Positions 1 through 6,904 of a DNA stretch of 9,967 nucleotides are shown piece by piece; the stretch's first letter is position 1; each line of letters opens with the position of its first letter. Source of the stretch: a bacterium (GTDB taxonomy: Bacteria; Bacteroidota; Ignavibacteria; Kapaibacteriales; Kapaibacteriaceae); NCBI GenBank assembly GCA_020050895.1, contig JAGVJW010000209.1, positions 1 through 9,967 of the forward strand, given 5' to 3'. The notes beneath the pieces were generated by a model. It was not told where the DNA came from and did not search any database. It saw only the letters and a program-made list of their open reading frames with translations. Made by a program: the position numbers and the translations under genes.

Positions 1-787
1 ACTGAAGTAGGAAGTGATCGCGTACCCGCGAAAGACGAGGATTGTTAGACAAATCGAGGTCGCGTATGATTCTGATCTCATCAACGGACAGTGCAATTGT
101 GTCTGTCGGGCTCTTCTGTCGATAAAACTTCTCGAACTGCGATGTGTCGTGATAGTCTCTATCACGAGCCCACTTCATAAACGTTTTGAGAATCTTGATA
201 TAGTTAGAGAGCGTTGCATCGGTAACGTTTTTGAAACTTGTCAACCACGCAGAGTATTTGGAATAAAACTCAAGGGAGATTGCGTTGTATGTGAGATGAA
301 CCTTGTGCTGCGAGCCAAACTCTTCGAGTGACTTTCTGACGACCTTATATGCCTGAATTGTTCTGGGTAAAGGCCTTGTCGTGGTTGTTAAGCCTGTTGC
401 AGATCGAAGTGTGTATGAGTCGATGAATTCATTGAAATCGTCAAGCAAGGAAGATTTGCCATTTTCGTGGTTATGATTTGGTGTTAGCAGGTCTTGAACT
501 TTTACTTTCAGTTCATTGACAATTTCACTCTTTGAACTCGTTGAATGACCGTTGAGATGCAAGCTGTTGTATACGTCTGTGACTGCGCGACTGATGTTCT
601 GCATCCGCATTTGATTTGCATTGCGAAGAGGATCAGTTGATCGTGATTCTTGTCGTTCAGTATTCCAGTGCTTTGGTTCGAGTGAAATTCCTGTACCGAA
701 ACGTAAACGTTCCCCAAACAAAGCAATGTTTAACATGACTACGCTTCTCGCTTCGTTGGGCTTGTCCAAATAGAATGAAATACGCAT
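1..787 (-). CDS. Tyrosine recombinase (phage/ICE-type integrase), C-terminus cut by window edge
   Basis: An uninterrupted reading frame of 262 codons runs from an ATG at 787 to the left edge with no stop. Residues 1-50 resemble the N-terminal arm-DNA-binding domain of Bacteroidota integrases, with FYLDKP at the start and GTGISLEPKHW at residues 31-41. Residues about 112-212 resemble the SAM-like core-binding domain, ending in ILKTFMKWARDRDY. Residues about 233-262 match the opening of the catalytic domain (SVDEIRIIRDLDLSNNPRL, then RVRDHFLLQ). The catalytic Arg, His-x-x-Arg and Tyr would lie outside the window, so activity cannot be judged. Such enzymes cut and rejoin DNA at att sites to integrate or excise mobile elements. 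The neighbouring tRNA-Arg gene supports this role. An internal ATG at 736 (residue 18) is possible, but the 787 start keeps the full N-terminal domain. Confidence 0.9.
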   Translation of the reverse strand, partial: MRISFYLDKPNEARSVVMLNIALFGERLRFGTGISLEPKHWNTERQESRSTDPLRNANQMRMQNISRAVTDVYNSLHLNGHSTSSKSEIVNELKVKVQDLLTPNHNHENGKSSLLDDFNEFIDSYTLRSATGLTTTTRPLPRTIQAYKVVRKSLEEFGSQHKVHLTYNAISLEFYSKYSAWLTSFKNVTDATLSNYIKILKTFMKWARDRDYHDTSQFEKFYRQKSPTDTIALSVDEIRIIRDLDLSNNPRLSRVRDHFLLQ

Positions 788-794
788 TCGAAAC

Positions 795-842
795 CGTCAG
801 TAAGTGAAATTCAGCCAAAATTCACTGGCTAATATACTGACG
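795..842. repeat. Nested inverted repeat upstream of the integrase
   Basis: CGTCAGTA at 795-802 is the exact reverse complement of TACTGACG at 835-842. Inside it AGTGAA at 803-808 pairs with TTCACT at 821-826. An alternative pairing is AGCCA at 813-817 with TGGCT at 826-830. The element begins 8 bp upstream of the integrase ATG. It could be an operator, a leader hairpin controlling integrase expression, or a recombination accessory site. Only the symmetry is seen; the role is inferred. Confidence 0.5.
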
Positions 843-935
843 AAAAAACGAAACCCAGCGCAACGCCAAGAATCTGGCGTACAGACCAATTCCAACTATC
901 TATCTTATAAATCAATAAGTTGTATTTCTGGTTGT

Positions 936-953
936 TTCAGGACGTTTCCTGAA
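936..953. repeat. Short hairpin beyond the tRNA 3' end
   Basis: TTCAGGA (936-942) and TCCTGAA (947-953) form a perfect 7-bp stem with a 4-nt loop, 13 bp beyond the 3' end of tRNA-Arg. Reading in the tRNA direction there is no following T-run, so it is not a standard intrinsic terminator. It may help stop or process the tRNA transcript, or belong to the integrated element's attachment region. Confidence 0.35.
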
Positions 954-966
954 GTATCACTATACG

Positions 967-990
967 TAGTCCCGAGCGGATTCGAACCGC
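967..990 (-). other. Probable integration junction (att core) at the tRNA-Arg 3' end
   Basis: The tRNA 3' end, covering the acceptor strand, discriminator and part of the T arm, directly faces an integrase gene on the same strand. Elements using tyrosine recombinases commonly insert here and restore the tRNA from their own copy. The matching direct repeat would lie at the far end of the element, left of the window, so the core length given is a guess. No second copy is visible in this window. Confidence 0.4.
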
Positions 991-1040
991 TGACTTTCAG
1001 CTTCGGAGGCTGACGTTCTATCCAGCTGAACTACGGGACC
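967..1040 (-). tRNA. tRNA-Arg (anticodon CCG)
   Basis: The reverse complement folds as a complete 74-nt cloverleaf. The acceptor stem is GGTCCCG with CGGGACT (first pair G-U) and the discriminator is A at 967. The D stem is GTTC/GAAC and the anticodon stem TCAGC/GCTGA encloses the loop CTCCGAA. The variable loop is five nucleotides, and the T arm is AGCGG-TTCGAAT-CCGCT. The anticodon CCG reads CGG arginine codons. CCA is not encoded. The gene lies 64 bp downstream of rsmB on the same strand, and its 3' end faces the integrase. Confidence 0.97.
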
Positions 1041-1097
1041 GAATTTCAAAGTTAGGGAATTCAAGGGTTGCCATGTGGTGGCTGGTGATGATTGCTT

Positions 1098-1121
1098 TGC
1101 TTCGTCATGCTGAACGAAGCA
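1098..1121. repeat. Hairpin spanning the rsmB stop codon
   Basis: TGCTTCGT (1098-1105) and ACGAAGCA (1114-1121) form a perfect 8-bp stem with an 8-nt loop. The rsmB stop codon (1105-1107) lies in the loop and the base of the stem. No T-run follows on the minus strand, so it resembles a 3'-end stabiliser or a weak or factor-assisted terminator more than an intrinsic one. It lies between rsmB and the tRNA gene. Confidence 0.35.
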
Positions 1122-2397
1122 TCCTGCAAACATAGAGCCCATCTGTACCGTGATGATATGGATCGAATTGCTGCTCAAATTCGACCTTGAATGTTGGATG
1201 CGTTGTGAGAAATTGTTGTACAACATCTTCGTTCTCCGCAGGGAGAATGCTACATGTTGCGTAGACTAATGAGCCCCCTTCCATAACATTCTCTGCATTC
1301 TCACTTAAAATGGTTATCTGGTTCCTTACGAGCTTTTGCAGTTGTGCTGGAGTTAACCGCCATTTGGGCATGGGCATGCGTCGTACTGTGCCCATTCCAC
1401 TGCATGGTACATCTGCAAGCACAACATTGAACAATTCTTCGTGCTTGGCATTTACCCGATGCGAATTGGAGGGTACAGGTCGGCGCGACGTTGTTTCAAC
1501 TTTGACGTTTTGTATTCCAGCCCGTCGGGCACGATGATAAATTTCTTTAAGACGCATCCACTCGATATCGCGGGCAACGATTATGCCCTCTCCCTTCATT
1601 ATGTCTGCCAAATGCAGCGTCTTGCCCCCTGCGCCTGCACATGCGTCGAGAACACGCATGCCAGGCACGACGTTGCATGCCAATGAAATAAGCTGGCTTC
1701 CCTCATCTTGAATTTCGACCACACCTTTCTTGTAGAGTTCATGCTGGAGGAGGTTTGAACGACGCTTAAGAATGATTGCATAAGGGGCATGTAATCCGGG
1801 TTCGCATTCGATATCTTCTGAGCGCAATTGTGCAATAACTGCATCGCGTGTTGCTCTGCGTGCATTAACGCGCAAACACACAGGCGCTGCTTGCATCATT
1901 GCTTGCCAAACTTTCTCCGCATCATCCTGCCATCGTCTGCGAGTCTCTTCCAATAACCATCGTTGTGTACAAACCTGCACCTCAACTGGCAGCTCCTGTA
2001 ACCATTCTTCAAATCCAATCGACGCTCTCCTTATGGAGAGGGGCTCGGGGAGTGGGGACACACGTAAATCACGTGGATAGGTCGGGGAGGCATGTAAATC
2101 ACGGGGCTCGGGGAGAGGCGATGCGGCTGAATTCAGTGGCTCTGGGATCGTTGCATTTGAAACTTCATAAGCCGCTCTCACCACATCTGCACTGTTATTT
2201 TTCTTCTCCCATGCCTCAGCAATCGATAATATCCGCAGTGTGTGGAAGGCAAGACTGCTGATAAATCGTCTGTCTGATGCTCCGATGTACTTTCTTGTAC
2301 GCAAATACTCCGACATCACAGCGTCAGCCGGCTGTGTGCGCTTGCGCATAATGCGAACAATTTCGCTGGTGTGGCTAAGTAACGAATCTAGTGTCAT
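1105..2397 (-). CDS. rsmB: RsmB/NOL1/NOP2/Sun-family rRNA (cytosine-5) methyltransferase
   Basis: The predicted enzyme transfers a methyl group from S-adenosylmethionine to C5 of a cytosine in rRNA (position 967 of 16S rRNA for E. coli RsmB). Residue numbers below count from an upstream TTG at 2418. The SAM-binding motif DACAGAGGKT is at 258-267. The motif IV cysteine is in DVPCSGMG (Cys339), and the catalytic motif VI cysteine is in YATCS (Cys389). Both cysteines of the two-Cys mechanism are present. The N-terminal helical part (about 8-90) fits the RNA-binding domain of RsmB. A Pro-rich repeat insertion occupies about 95-130. I chose the ATG at 2397 because AAGGA lies just upstream (spacing a short 3 nt), while TTG at 2418 has no such signal. 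It follows the MDR oxidoreductase by 38 bp and is probably co-transcribed with it. The exact rRNA target is inferred from the family. Confidence 0.9.
   Translation of the reverse strand: MTLDSLLSHTSEIVRIMRKRTQPADAVMSEYLRTRKYIGASDRRFISSLAFHTLRILSIAEAWEKKNNSADVVRAAYEVSNATIPEPLNSAASPLPEPRDLHASPTYPRDLRVSPLPEPLSIRRASIGFEEWLQELPVEVQVCTQRWLLEETRRRWQDDAEKVWQAMMQAAPVCLRVNARRATRDAVIAQLRSEDIECEPGLHAPYAIILKRRSNLLQHELYKKGVVEIQDEGSQLISLACNVVPGMRVLDACAGAGGKTLHLADIMKGEGIIVARDIEWMRLKEIYHRARRAGIQNVKVETTSRRPVPSNSHRVNAKHEELFNVVLADVPCSGMGTVRRMPMPKWRLTPAQLQKLVRNQITILSENAENVMEGGSLVYATCSILPAENEDVVQQFLTTHPTFKVEFEQQFDPYHHGTDGLYVCRMLRSA
2025..2115. repeat. GC-rich short repeat cluster inserted in frame in rsmB
   Basis: GGGGCTCGGGGAG occurs exactly at 2040-2052 and 2103-2115, with a shorter relative GGTCGGGGAG at 2080-2089 (counting its first G at 2080). 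Between them CACGTAAATCACG (2061-2073) recurs as CATGTAAATCACG (2091-2102 plus one base). At one end CTCTCC-TTAT-GGAGAG (2025-2040) forms a 6-bp hairpin. On the coding strand the block translates to repeated PLPEP and PRDL units joined by Ser, His, Ala and Val. The composition differs from the rest of the gene. This looks like a dispersed or mobile short repeat that entered without breaking the frame, lengthening the linker before FEEWL. Confidence 0.65.
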
Positions 2398-2435
2398 TGG
2401 TCCTTGGACAACAGTCAATGGGAAACAATTTATCG

Positions 2436-3446
2436 TTACTCACTAACGCGGACAACGATTTTTCCAAACTGATCGCCACTTCTGATTCTGTCGAATGCAC
2501 TGATGGTGTGCTCCAGATCATATACTGAATCGACGATGGGGACAATCCCATGAACACTAATAAAAGATAGCATATCGACAAAATCCTTTGATGTGCCCAT
2601 GGTGGTGCCGAGTAGGGTTAGTTGTTTCCAGTATATACGATGAAGGTTAAGGTTGGGGACTGCGCCTTTCGATGTTCCGTAAAACACAAGGCGTCCTCCA
2701 GGCTTCAGTACATCGGTGAGGTCGTTTACTGTATCGCCTCCAACAGAATCTGCAATTACGTCAATACTCAATTCTTTTAATTTCTTCTTGTCAGCTGCGG
2801 ACATTACAAACGTGTCTTCATGCTGTTCAAGGCGGATTGCATCATGCGCACCCAGTTCCAACGCTCGCACAAGTTTTTCCTGCGATCTGCTTGATACAAT
2901 TACATGTGCACCAGCAGCAACGGCGAATTGCAGGATAAACGTGGCAACGCCCCCTCCCACCCCCGTAATCAAAATTGTTTCATTGCGTTGCAATGAGCCT
3001 CGCGTAAACAATGCGCGGTACGCTGTTACCCCCGCCATTGGCACACAGGCCGCTTGCTCCGCTGTGAGATGGGAAGGGGCAGGGTAGACGTTTGCATCGG
3101 GCACACAAACGTATTCTGCGAGCGCACCTTGAGATGGCATGCCAATTGGATTGTAGTTAGGTCCTTGAGCACGGTAGTCGTCGCCCCATTGCATCGAAGG
3201 ATCAACGATAATGCGTTGTCCCGTTTTGTATTCAGATGAATTTGCATCGGGCGCCATCACGCCACAGATATCGCTTCCCAATACAACTGGATAACGAATC
3301 TGGGCATATTTTCCTTCTCTGATATATTGGTCACGATGGTTGAGCGAGGTGTATAATACGCGGACCCTACTGAATCCATCCGGACAAACAGGTTCCTGAA
3401 TGTCTTCGAGTTCGAAGGAGTCGGCCTTGAGGACAAAGGCTTTCAT
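2436..3446 (-). CDS. MDR-family zinc-independent NAD(P)H-dependent oxidoreductase (quinone oxidoreductase-like)
   Basis: The 336-residue protein is a medium-chain dehydrogenase/reductase. The N-terminal GroES-like domain has SLNHRDQY (34-41) where zinc alcohol dehydrogenases carry the catalytic Cys. It also has VLGSDICGV at 55-63. The four-cysteine structural zinc lobe is absent, so it is probably zinc-independent, like quinone oxidoreductases. The nucleotide-binding fold shows TGVGGGVATF at 161-170 and VVxxSSRS-like residues at 182-187, where the Arg favours NADP(H). The C-terminal part (FGKIVVRVSE) is typical of the family. Length matches the usual 320-340 residues. The substrate cannot be deduced. 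It is divergent from the lipoprotein gene at 3606 and heads the minus-strand unit with rsmB. No Shine-Dalgarno is visible at its ATG. Confidence 0.88.
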   Translation of the reverse strand: MKAFVLKADSFELEDIQEPVCPDGFSRVRVLYTSLNHRDQYIREGKYAQIRYPVVLGSDICGVMAPDANSSEYKTGQRIIVDPSMQWGDDYRAQGPNYNPIGMPSQGALAEYVCVPDANVYPAPSHLTAEQAACVPMAGVTAYRALFTRGSLQRNETILITGVGGGVATFILQFAVAAGAHVIVSSRSQEKLVRALELGAHDAIRLEQHEDTFVMSAADKKKLKELSIDVIADSVGGDTVNDLTDVLKPGGRLVFYGTSKGAVPNLNLHRIYWKQLTLLGTTMGTSKDFVDMLSFISVHGIVPIVDSVYDLEHTISAFDRIRSGDQFGKIVVRVSE

Positions 3447-3485
3447 TGCAGATGCAGTATTCTGGAGTAAGTGGAAGTTGTCACA

Positions 3486-3491
3486 ATTATA
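3486..3491 (-). promoter_or_regulatory. Candidate -10 box for the MDR oxidoreductase
   Basis: On the minus strand TATAAT occurs about 40 bp before the ATG at 3446, which would give a leader of roughly 33 nt. No good -35 hexamer lies at 17-19 bp spacing. The match may be fortuitous or may reflect lineage-specific promoter architecture. Confidence 0.3.
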
Positions 3492-3521
3492 CAGCGTGCA
3501 CAGTCATCCGAATAATTGGTC

Positions 3522-3549
3522 TTGACGGTTGGAAAAGGATCGGTACATT
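3522..3549 (+). promoter_or_regulatory. Candidate promoter for the plus-strand unit
   Basis: TTGACG (3522-3527) and TACATT (3544-3549) are separated by 16 bp in the 159-bp divergent gap. They sit about 57 bp before the lipoprotein ATG. Both hexamers resemble sigma-70 elements, with 5/6 and 4/6 matches. This could drive the lipoprotein and possibly the nuclease-selU-selD genes. Confidence 0.35.
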
Positions 3550-3605
3550 GCCTGTATGCTGCGTGGCTCTGACAGGCTTCGACACATTTATCTGTTTGGT
3601 AATTC

Positions 3606-4160
3606 ATGAAACTACTCGCCGCATCATCACTCTCGCTTTTCGCTGTTCTTGTTGCATGTTCGGATCAGCCATCACAGCCAGTCTTCAAGGAGCACGAAGC
3701 AGTTACCTCGATAGAGCTTACACTCATAGCTAATCAGCAGCCGCGTGATACAATTATAGTTGTTTGGCAGGATGTAGATGGTCCCGGTGGAGTAGCACCC
3801 GATAGAGTTGACACCATTCGAATAGACAGCTCCAAGTCGTACTTCGTAAGAGTGCGTGTATTCAACGCATCCGTAATCCCTGCCAGAGATCTTACGCCAA
3901 TTATCAGGCAATCCGAAGAGAGCCATCAGTTCTTTTATAGCCTCGGTCCTTCTTCGCTTGGAACCGTTGGTGTGCTGGACCTGGATTCGCGTTATAAGCC
4001 GGTAGGACTCAGCTTCGACCTGTCGGCTAATACGGCTGGTGTTGGTAAATTCACGGCAATACTTTCGCATTGGGTTGATTTCATGAATAAAGATGGCGTC
4101 ACACCGAGCGATTCAACCGACATAACCGCTGAATTCCCTATTGAAATCGACGCACAATAA
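3606..4160 (+). CDS. Small outer-surface/periplasmic lipoprotein, Bacteroidota-type family of unknown function
   Basis: The 184-residue protein begins with a lipoprotein signal peptide: MKLL, a hydrophobic stretch and lipobox LVAC with the lipidated Cys at residue 18. It should be anchored in a membrane facing the periplasm or cell surface. The mature part is predicted beta-rich, with EAVTSIELTL, WQDVDGPGG, a conserved-looking SEESHQFFYSL and a C-terminal DITAEFPIEI. From memory this pattern matches Bacteroidota lipoproteins often labelled 'type 1 periplasmic binding fold superfamily', in which VITT..LT, DLDGDGG and DEHQFFY recur. That label gives no tested function. It ends 31 bp before the nuclease gene and may share its transcript. 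No catalytic residues are apparent. Confidence 0.8.
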   Translation: MKLLAASSLSLFAVLVACSDQPSQPVFKEHEAVTSIELTLIANQQPRDTIIVVWQDVDGPGGVAPDRVDTIRIDSSKSYFVRVRVFNASVIPARDLTPIIRQSEESHQFFYSLGPSSLGTVGVLDLDSRYKPVGLSFDLSANTAGVGKFTAILSHWVDFMNKDGVTPSDSTDITAEFPIEIDAQ

Positions 4161-4191
4161 TTATCGACCAATGCCCTTTGACCGTTGAGTA

Positions 4192-5883
4192 ATGATTAAT
4201 CTCGACCTCACGCTTCCTGAAATACGTTTTGTAGTTGTCGATGTCGAGACAACTGGAGGAATAGGAGGCGATCATAAACTTATTGAGGTTGCATTCCTGG
4301 TTATTGAAGGGGGTTGCATAAACGCATCGTTTTCCTCTCTCATCAACCCTCATACGTCAATCCCCGAGTTTATCTCCGTAATGACTGGCATCACAGATGC
4401 CATGGTCGAAGATGCGCCGGATGAAGATGAAGCAGTGGCTCCACTCATAACAGAGCTGTGCAAGGAGCGCACTGTGTTTGTTGCGCATAATGTTGGATTC
4501 GATTGGAGCTTGATCTCTGCGAGTATCATACATAACGGTGGACTGATTCCTGAGATTGCAAGGCTATGTACATGCAAACTATCGCGCCGGCTGAATCACG
4601 AAATCAAACGTCACGATCTTGCAACTGTCGCTGAATTCTGCGGCGTAGAGCATAACCACAGGCACAGAGCCCTTGGCGACACTGAGGCAACAGCTTCCTC
4701 ATTGTTAAAGATGATTGAGCGCGCCGTGTCTGAGTACGATGCCGTCACGTTGGGAGATTTACTTGCGCTACAGTATGCACCGCGCATCATTCCGCGAAGG
4801 GAATCGAAGGCAAGGGCCGAACTTGCCCCCTACCTAAACGAGATTCCGGAAGAGCCCGGCGTGTATTATTTCCTGAGCTCTAAACGTAGGGTGCTGTATG
4901 TTGGCAAGGCGAAGAATCTAGCGCAACGGGTGAAGACATATTTTCACGATGCGCCGCTGCATGGAAGAAGCGTAAGCAGGATGATCCGATACATCAAGCA
5001 CATTACATGGAAGACAACTGGTACTGAACTCGGAGCGATGTTGCTTGAATCAGCGGAAATCAAGCGCATTCTTCCAACGTACAATGTTGCATCGCGAGAG
5101 TATCGGGCACCAAATTTTCTGCGCTTCACCAACGAAGCGTTCCCACGGCTAGAGCTCGTGAATCATGTAGATGCCGATGGTTCGGAGTACTTTGGACCGT
5201 TTAGAAGCGAGTTCATGGCAAGCCGTATACGCGACTCAATCATGCGTGCCTACAAGCTGCGCTCATGCGATGGAGAATTGCATCCTGCTGCCGACAACAA
5301 ACCTTGCTTTGATTACCATATTAAACGATGTTATGGACCCTGCGCATTGCTTCAATCGCACGCCGAATATTTGAGCGCCGCTACGGATGCAAAACAGCAT
5401 TTAACAAATCTCGAAAGCGGTGCAGTGGCAGCTTTGAAACAAAAAATGGAAGAGGCAGCCGCCAACCTCGAATTTGAACATGCCGCAATGATGCGCGATG
5501 GACTCCGCGAGATTGAACGAATGATGATGTTAGGGGGCGAGCAGCGCCTGGCTGTGACCGATATCAATGTTGTGATTGCAGTGCCGACGCAGTACCGTAA
5601 TACCTCGGTTGAAATTTTTGCACTACACAGTGGACGTTTGAGGCTTCAGCGCATCATTGCAGTTAGTGAATCATTGGATGGCATTGTCAGAGAGTTGGCA
5701 GATATTTACGCAATGCCCCCATTGATGGAGAAGTTTTCTGATAGAGAACTCGACGAACTTCGCATCATCACTTCCTGGCTGCACCAGAGAAAGGAACAGG
5801 CGCGCACGTTTGTTGCTGCATCAACCAACTTCAAACAATTGGATCAGCAATTGTCGGATCTGATTAGCCGAACTCATGCTTAA
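4192..5883 (+). CDS. DnaQ-like DEDDh exonuclease fused to UvrC/Cho-like GIY-YIG nuclease
   Basis: The 563-residue protein carries two nuclease domains. Residues 13-180 form a DnaQ-family 3'-5' exonuclease: DVETTG supplies Asp17 and Glu19, HNVGFD supplies Asp104, and His158 with Asp163 (HRALGD) make the DEDDh set. Residues 220-300 are a GIY-YIG endonuclease as in the UvrC N-terminus: GVYYF (223-227), YVGKAKNLAQR (236-246) with Arg246, and LLESAEIKRILPTYN with candidate Glu286. Cys359, Cys372, Cys380 and Cys384 are spaced 12, 7 and 3 residues apart, like the Fe-S cluster cysteines of UvrC. A UVR-like helical motif lies at about 420-440. The UvrC RNase H-like second nuclease is not recognised. 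Such fusions occur in several phyla, annotated as DNA polymerase III epsilon or Cho-like. A DNA-repair incision/trimming role is inferred. The stop overlaps selU by 8 nt. Confidence 0.9.
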   Translation: MINLDLTLPEIRFVVVDVETTGGIGGDHKLIEVAFLVIEGGCINASFSSLINPHTSIPEFISVMTGITDAMVEDAPDEDEAVAPLITELCKERTVFVAHNVGFDWSLISASIIHNGGLIPEIARLCTCKLSRRLNHEIKRHDLATVAEFCGVEHNHRHRALGDTEATASSLLKMIERAVSEYDAVTLGDLLALQYAPRIIPRRESKARAELAPYLNEIPEEPGVYYFLSSKRRVLYVGKAKNLAQRVKTYFHDAPLHGRSVSRMIRYIKHITWKTTGTELGAMLLESAEIKRILPTYNVASREYRAPNFLRFTNEAFPRLELVNHVDADGSEYFGPFRSEFMASRIRDSIMRAYKLRSCDGELHPAADNKPCFDYHIKRCYGPCALLQSHAEYLSAATDAKQHLTNLESGAVAALKQKMEEAAANLEFEHAAMMRDGLREIERMMMLGGEQRLAVTDINVVIAVPTQYRNTSVEIFALHSGRLRLQRIIAVSESLDGIVRELADIYAMPPLMEKFSDRELDELRIITSWLHQRKEQARTFVAASTNFKQLDQQLSDLISRTHA

Positions 5884-6904
5884 TGATATTTACAATCCAT
5901 CGAATGTAGTCATAGATGTCCGATCACCGTCGGAATATCAGCGTGGCCACATACCGCAAGCCATCAGCATTGCCCTCTTCAGCGATGATGAGCGGGCTGC
6001 TGTGGGCACAGCCTATGTACAGGAAGGCCACGATCGTGCAGTAGAGATTGGACTGGAGTATGTTCTGCCCAAGATGTCGACCTTGATCTCATCTGCTGAG
6101 AATTTGCGCGACGCAGCAATCAAAGGTACCGTTATACTTTACTGCTGGAGAGGAGGAATGCGCTCCGCTGCATTTGCCTGGCTACTAAGGAAGGAGGGGA
6201 TAGAAGCTTATACTATTCCGCGGGGCTATAAAGCGTACAGACAAAAAGTAATTACCGATATCGGTCAGCATGGCAACTTCATTGTACTAAGCGGCAAGAC
6301 CGGAACTGGCAAGACACGTCTGCTGGAGGAACTTCGGTCGAGAGGTTGTGCAGTAATCAATCTTGAAGAGATTGCACGGCATCGTGGATCAGCATTCGGT
6401 TCCATTGGAATGCCCCACCAGCCCACGAGTGAGCACGCCATGAACGTAGTGCACAGCGAATTGATGAGTTATTCAAACAACCAGACGATTATTATAGAAG
6501 ATGAGAGTCAGTCGATTGGTACAGTCTCGCTTGATGTTGGCTTGATGGAGCGAATCCGATCTTCACCCAGGGTTCTGGTAGATGTTCCGGTGAACGTGAG
6601 ACTGCAAAACCTCTGCATGGAGTATGGAACTGCCGATCCGATGCTAATCGAAAATGGGTTCAGGAAAATTCAGCGAAAGCTTGGCGGGGCAAGATTGGCT
6701 GTTGCATTGTCTGAACTGCACAAGGGAAATTTCTACGATGCCGCAAGGGTGGCGCTCGATTACTATGATGCCACGTATGAGTATACACTCAGAAAATGCG
6801 CATCTACAATTGTCTCACGAATTTCGAGTAGCGACGGTAATATCAATGCACTCGCCGATCGTGTTCTGGATTTGATAAACACAAAACATCTGCATGGACT
6901 ATAG
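5876..6904 (+). CDS. selU: tRNA 2-selenouridine synthase (MnmH/SelU)
   Basis: The enzyme replaces the sulfur of 2-thiouridine at wobble position U34 of certain tRNAs (Lys, Glu, Gln in E. coli) with selenium, using selenophosphate; in the known mechanism a geranylated intermediate is formed. Residues 1-125 are a rhodanese domain with DVRSPSEYQRGHIP at 14-27 and the family-specific active site YCWRGGMRS with Cys90. Residues 135-340 are a P-loop domain: SGKTGTGKT at 139-147, GSAFGSIG at 171-178, and the acidic strand IIIEDES at 205-211. The 342-residue length is normal for the family. Its ATG lies within the 3' end of the nuclease gene and its own stop overlaps the selD start by 11 nt, implying translational coupling. 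SelD next door supplies its selenium donor. Confidence 0.95.
   Translation: MLNDIYNPSNVVIDVRSPSEYQRGHIPQAISIALFSDDERAAVGTAYVQEGHDRAVEIGLEYVLPKMSTLISSAENLRDAAIKGTVILYCWRGGMRSAAFAWLLRKEGIEAYTIPRGYKAYRQKVITDIGQHGNFIVLSGKTGTGKTRLLEELRSRGCAVINLEEIARHRGSAFGSIGMPHQPTSEHAMNVVHSELMSYSNNQTIIIEDESQSIGTVSLDVGLMERIRSSPRVLVDVPVNVRLQNLCMEYGTADPMLIENGFRKIQRKLGGARLAVALSELHKGNFYDAARVALDYYDATYEYTLRKCASTIVSRISSSDGNINALADRVLDLINTKHLHGL

Noticed and set aside
14..331. Open frame on the plus strand at the left edge
   Set aside because: It is antisense to the integrase, whose minus-strand frame stays open across the region and matches a known domain order.
508..726. 72-codon minus-strand frame
   Set aside because: It is in a different frame from the integrase, which runs uninterrupted through the same bases with recognisable motifs.
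804..1226. Small frames running across the tRNA on either strand
   Set aside because: They include translated tRNA sequence (for example PSGFEP from the T arm), a common false-gene artefact.
2040..2115. Short regularly spaced repeats as a CRISPR array
   Set aside because: The repeats are uneven, very short and inside a coding frame that stays open, and there are no cas genes nearby.
1899..2261. Plus-strand frame through the rsmB repeat block
   Set aside because: It is antisense to rsmB, which carries all the motifs of its family.
3672..4070. 132-codon frame opposite the lipoprotein
   Set aside because: The plus-strand lipoprotein has a signal peptide and family pattern; the antisense frame has neither.
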